A DNA stretch of 64,000 nucleotides from Molanna angustata. Taxonomy: Eukaryota; Arthropoda; Insecta; Trichoptera; Molannidae. The position numbers were made by a program, and so were the translations under genes. The stretch is from positions 12,455,061 to 12,519,060 of the forward strand of contig OY754990.1 of NCBI GenBank assembly GCA_963576475.1, read 5' to 3'. This document shows, piece after piece, positions 60,130 through 64,000 of the stretch. Positions within the stretch are counted from its first letter, which is position 1, and the number at the start of each line of letters is the position of its first letter. The notes under the pieces were generated by a model. It made no database searches. It was not told where the DNA came from and saw only the letters and a list, made by a program, of their open reading frames with translations.

Positions 60130-60310
60130 AATTTTACTTTAAGTTATAAACTGAGGTTATTGGGTATTTTACTTTAAGTTATAAACTGAGGTTATTGGGT
60201 ATTTTACTTTAAGTTATAAACTGAGGTTATTGGGTATTTTACTTTAAGTTATAAACTGAGGTTATTGGGTATTTTACTTTAAGTTATAAACTGAGGTTAT
60301 TGGGTATTTT
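60130..60310. repeat. 35-bp tandem repeat, five copies
   Basis: Unit ATTTTACTTTAAGTTATAAA plus CTGAGGTTATTGGGT, copies identical. Confidence 0.95.
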
Positions 60311-60527
60311 TTTATTACAATATTTAGTTGAGGGTTTTTATTTGGTGGTCGAACTTAACTGTACTAATATTCTGTAAATATATTAACTAACTGATTATGT
60401 TAAATTGATTTTATACAATTTATAATATATGAATAGTTGTTGTTTTCTGGTTATGGGTCAAACATGTAGTCTGTATCTTTTTAAGTACAACTTTACACTG
60501 AATCTACAGATGCTCGATTTTGTATAA

Positions 60528-60900
60528 TAATAATAAGGGATTTTATATAGCGCCATTTAATGATTCAAAATCATTCCGAGGGCGCTGATATTTTAGTTAT
60601 GTGCTGCTCTACGAAACAAAGCTAGTTTCAGTCCTTTAGTGAAAGTGACATATGCCCCCCTAGACAACTAGAAAAGAAATAAGAAAAGATAACTCAATGT
60701 ATGGAAGTGACAGTTATCTTAATGACACCTTGTCTAGGGGGGCTGGAGGCTGTGCATTCCACTTAATTCCACACCAAACAAAGTATCGGTCATAGTATGC
60801 CGATTGTCTATTGTCTCTGTCCAACTGCTGTAGGGAGTTGTTACTCTGTGATCCAGAACACCTGACTGAGATGCCTCCCAGAGATCTCCTTTCATAGAAG
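60528..60900 (-). mobile_element. CR1/L2-like LINE 3' copy with an insert
   Basis: Minus orientation; the 3' end (ATT)n is at 60528 and ATAGCGCCATTTAATGATTC matches 59120-59145. About 90 bases (60650-60745), bounded by inverted CCCCCCTAGACAA and TTGTCTAGGGGGG, split it: a small nested MITE. Confidence 0.8.
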
Positions 60901-61055
60901 ATGGGTTTACGCTTTAATCAAAATTAATACAGTATTTAGATTAGGTTAAAAAAGAAATGAAAATTCACTTACAACATATCAAAAACAAATACATTTACAA
61001 GCGTAAACCACAGATAAAATAGTACTTAACTCGTACCTTCTTCTATGGTGTTTAT
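60895..61055. mobile_element. MITE, AACACCAT family, diverged
   Basis: Right end AAACCACAGATAAAATAGTA, CTTAACTCGTACCTTCTTCT, ATGGTGTTTATACAA as in 52116-52335; left end reduced. Confidence 0.65.
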
Positions 61056-61505
61056 ACAAAGTCGAGCTTCAGATGTCAGTAATGCATTTAAATATTTTTA
61101 CCATTTAGATAATTTGTTTCAATCAATAAATTAATGTAATTTTAACTATTTGAATTTTTATAAGTTTACTTAAAAATTTATGGAACATTTCTAAAAATAT
61201 TGTGTTTATATAAAGGAACTTGCTTTTGTCAATTTACAAAAACATTTTTGGTGCGTAAGAAATATCGTTTTAGTCAAAATTTATAAACAGTACCTATTTC
61301 GTCATTAAAATATGTTACGTCTGTACGCTTTTGTATTTTGTTTTTTCAATACGGGCTTGGCTTTTTTTACTATACAAATATTGAAAGAAAGTTGAGACAG
61401 TTGTAAGTTCTTTTTTATTTAATTTCTATTTATTTGTAATATGTATTATTTAATATGTCATTTATTTAATTATATATATATATATCTCTAACATTCTACT
61501 AACAG

Positions 61506-61641
61506 CATGTGTTTCTCTCTCTTTCCCCCTCGGTCTGTGCTCTCTCTGTGTCCTTGTCGCACCAATTGGAATCGCGGGACGGCTGCATCTTCACTGCACG
61601 CACCTCAAAACAATACATATAACCTCGATATGACTATTTAA
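61506..61641 (+). CDS. Candidate alternative terminal exon of par-1
   Basis: A better-looking acceptor than that of exon 12 (two CTAAC branch-like motifs, then TTCTACTAACAG) opens a frame that fits exon 11 phase 2: Ser, then MCFSLFPPRSVLSLCPCRTN and 24 more residues to TAA 61639-61641. Using it would give a Par-1 without KA1. The pyrimidine-rich composition could equally be chance, and no family similarity is visible. Confidence 0.25.
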
Positions 61642-62190
61642 ATAACATCTTAAATTGTGTGAATTTCGGATGTTTTTCAAAAATGATTTATCCCCCACTA
61701 CAATGGATTGGAAAAAACCATTTCTTATTGTCAAAATGTCACCAAACGATAATTGTATTCCAAATGGAAAATTGTTACTATTACAAAATCTCTAAAATGA
61801 CAATTGAAATAACAATTACGAATTAAAATGGAAACATGTAATAAATGTTGTAACTGATAAATATGGAAAATTGTGGATGTGTATCTCCAATATGACAATT
61901 ATAATAATTGCCACAATGAAATAAAATTGTAAATTGTCACTGAAAATTACAATGAATTCAATTGTAACTATAACAATATTCTATAATATGACATTTGTAA
62001 TAATTACCATGAACTGAAATGGCAAACTGTATCTACACATCAATGAATTTTGATATTCTAATCGTCACTATCATAATTTATCTAAATGGCAAATTATGAC
62101 TGTATCAATATCTCCACTATGACAATTGTAATAACATTGAAATGGCAAATTGTCACTGCAAACTCGCATATAAAAAAATGCTGAATTGAC
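61642..62190. repeat. Degenerate AT-rich tandem repeat in intron 11
   Basis: Repeated ATGACAATTGTAATAA, AATGGCAAATTGTCACTG motifs with irregular spacing. It runs up to the exon 12 acceptor. Confidence 0.55.
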
Positions 62191-62214
62191 AAAAAAAACA
62201 ACGTCACCAAACAG

Positions 62215-62502
62215 CGCTAGTGGCGGGGACAACATTTCAAAGTCCTCAGCGGCCTCCAACTCCTCCAACTCGACGCCGGCCAATCAGGCAACGCCTACGG
62301 GTGGCACCAACGGCGGCTCGGGCGCCGGCAACGGTGGCGGGGTCGGCGCCGCACCCCCCGCAGGCGGCGGCATGAGCAAGGGGCACGTGAAGAGCGCCTC
62401 GGTCTCGTCGGCCGGCGGCACCAACGGCCAGAATCAGAGCGCGGTCGCTGGCGACCAGCCCGCGCTGGGCTCCTTGCACAACATGGACCCCCTGAGACAG
62501 AG
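62215..62502 (+). CDS. par-1: par-1 exon 12: Ser/Gly-rich spacer, last exon in window
   Basis: The split Ser codon (AG/C) joins exon 11. It encodes SASGGDNISKSSAASNSSNS, then a Gly/Ala-rich run and DQPALGSLHNMDPLRQR, ending at donor AG/GTAAAC in phase 2. It is 288 nt and phase 2 at both ends, so skipping it keeps the frame. The acceptor (ACCAAACAG) has almost no pyrimidine tract and is preceded by an A-rich run, suggesting weak or regulated use. The KA1 domain exons and stop are not in the window. Confidence 0.85.
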
Positions 62503-62939
62503 GTAAACACGGCAGAGACGAAAGCGGATGCCGTCTTCACCGACATCACTTGAATTTCAAATAAGGAATCATTTTAGATTTGGATCATGTTGAATAGACA
62601 AATTATGTCATATTGAAAAAAATCATTTTGAATTTGGATTATATTTGATAGATGTATCATGTCATATTCATAAAAGAATTGAATCATCTTAAATATATGT
62701 GTTGCATCACATTCAAATAATCTTGAATGCATGCATCATGTGTTGTATTTGTAGGTATAAGTACCTACATTAGTACTTGCTCAAACTATAGATAGATATG
62801 TATGTGATAGAATGTATGTATAGACTGATAATAGAATCATGTCATATTCCAACATATTGGTCTTGTTATTTAGTTGTGAAGCCCGTCAATTTGTATTGTG
62901 TTCCTACACACTCATCCTTCATACTCATATTCAGACAAA

Positions 62940-64000
62940 CTTACTGATACATACCACCATATTCCTACACACTGACCGATGCATCCCGTCATATTCCTAC
63001 ACACTGACCGATGCAACCCGTCATATTCCTACACACTGACCGATGCATCCCGTCATATTCCTACACACTGACAGATGCATCCCGTCATATTCCTACACAC
63101 TGACCGATGCATCCCGTCATATTCCTACACACTGTCCGATGCATCCCGTCATATTCCTACACACTGACAGATGCATCCCGTCATATTCCTACACACTGAC
63201 CGATGCATCCCGTCATATTCCTACACACTGACAGATGCATCCCGTCATATTCCTACACACTGACCGATGCATCCCGTCATATTCCTACACACTGACAGAT
63301 GCATCCCGTCATATTCCTACACACTGACCGATGCATCCCGTCATATTCCTACACACTGACAGATGCATCCCGTCATATTCCTACACACTGACCGATGCAT
63401 CCCGTCATATTCCTACACACTGTCCGATGCATCCCGTCATATTCCTACACACTGACAGATGCATCCCGTCATATTCCTACACACTGACCGATGCATCCCG
63501 TCATATTCCTACACACTGACAGATGCATCCCGTCATATTCCTACACACTGACCGATGCATCCCGTCATATTCCTACACACTGTCCGATGCATCCCGTCAT
63601 ATTCCTACACACTGACAGATGCATCCCGTCATATTCCTACACACTGACCGATGCATCCTGTCATATTCATAGAAACTGACCAATGCATTAATTGATCGAT
63701 GTATTCTATCACATTTATACAAATTGACAGATGCGTCCTGTCATATTTGTACAAATTGACTGATGCATCCTGTCATATTTGTACAAATTGACTGATGCAC
63801 CCTGTCATATTTGTACAAATTGACTGATGCACCCTGTCATATTTGTACAAATTAACTGATGCATCCTGTCATATTTGTACAAATTGACTGATGCACCCTG
63901 TCATATTTGTTCAAATTAACTGATGCATCCTGTCATATTTGTACAGATTGACTGATGCACCCTGTCATATTTGTACAAATTGACTGATGCACCCTGTCAT
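62940..64000. repeat. 32-bp minisatellite running off the window end
   Basis: At least 22 units of exactly 32 bp (GATGCATCCCGTCATATTCC, TACACACTGACC) from 62978, with three variant types (ACCG, ACAG, TCCG before GATGC). After 63670 a diverged unit of the same length (ATATTTGTACAAATTGACTG, ATGCACCCTGTC) takes over to the end. Frames of 62 codons are read-through. Confidence 0.95.

Noticed and set aside
62246..62549. Minus-strand ORFs over exon 12
   Set aside because: Same composition effect; no domain and no promoter.
62839..63679. Series of ~62-codon open frames (repeated HPVIFLHTDRC-like peptides) as a repeat protein
   Set aside because: They are read-through of a 32-bp minisatellite. The unit is not a multiple of three, so the frame shifts from unit to unit, and there is no start, splice or codon signal.
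62940..64000. CRISPR-like regular array
   Set aside because: The units are contiguous repeats without unique spacers, in a eukaryotic intron. The same holds for the arrays at 43950, 45728 and 51430.

Overview
This is an AT-rich eukaryotic window, most likely from an insect. The only confident host gene is par-1/MARK, the polarity kinase, on the + strand. Its reconstructed spacer (RGVHRSIS, SRSGSSLSLRN, NTID blocks) resembles insect Par-1. The mobile-element content (RTE-like LINEs, tRNA-derived SINEs, MITEs) also fits an insect, but the order cannot be fixed from sequence alone.

The gene runs from a long first coding exon (10258-11235), or from an alternative short first exon (32324-32407), through eleven downstream exons to 62502. 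Every exon join was checked for GT/AG boundaries and reading phase, and all are consistent. The window holds 964 codons of the long form: a disordered N-terminus (1-326), an Ala/Gly-rich linker, the kinase domain (about 369-620), a UBA domain (about 641-680) and a low-complexity spacer with basic Ser-rich motifs. The C-terminal KA1 domain and the stop codon lie beyond base 64000, so the gene is cut at its 3' end.

The flank (1-10.2 kb) and the introns are packed with mobile elements: a nearly full-length but broken RTE-like LINE (4673-7745, minus) and at least seven short copies sharing its 3' end; a CR1/L2-like LINE with five copies; other LINE remnants; a Tc1/mariner remnant with terminal repeats; four tRNA-derived SINE families, one copy with a perfect 19-bp target duplication; and several MITE or foldback families, some with SINEs nested inside them.

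The introns also carry an unusual density of tandem arrays, more than fifteen. They include a 28-copy 92-bp array with an exactly constant period (45.8-48.4 kb), a 32-bp array that runs off the window end, and a 600-bp pyrimidine-rich array directly upstream of a splice acceptor. No prokaryotic-type system, CRISPR array, rRNA or convincing functional tRNA was seen. The points most worth a second look are the alternative par-1 exons, the higher-order structure of the arrays, and the inverted repeats that would fold in the pre-mRNA.
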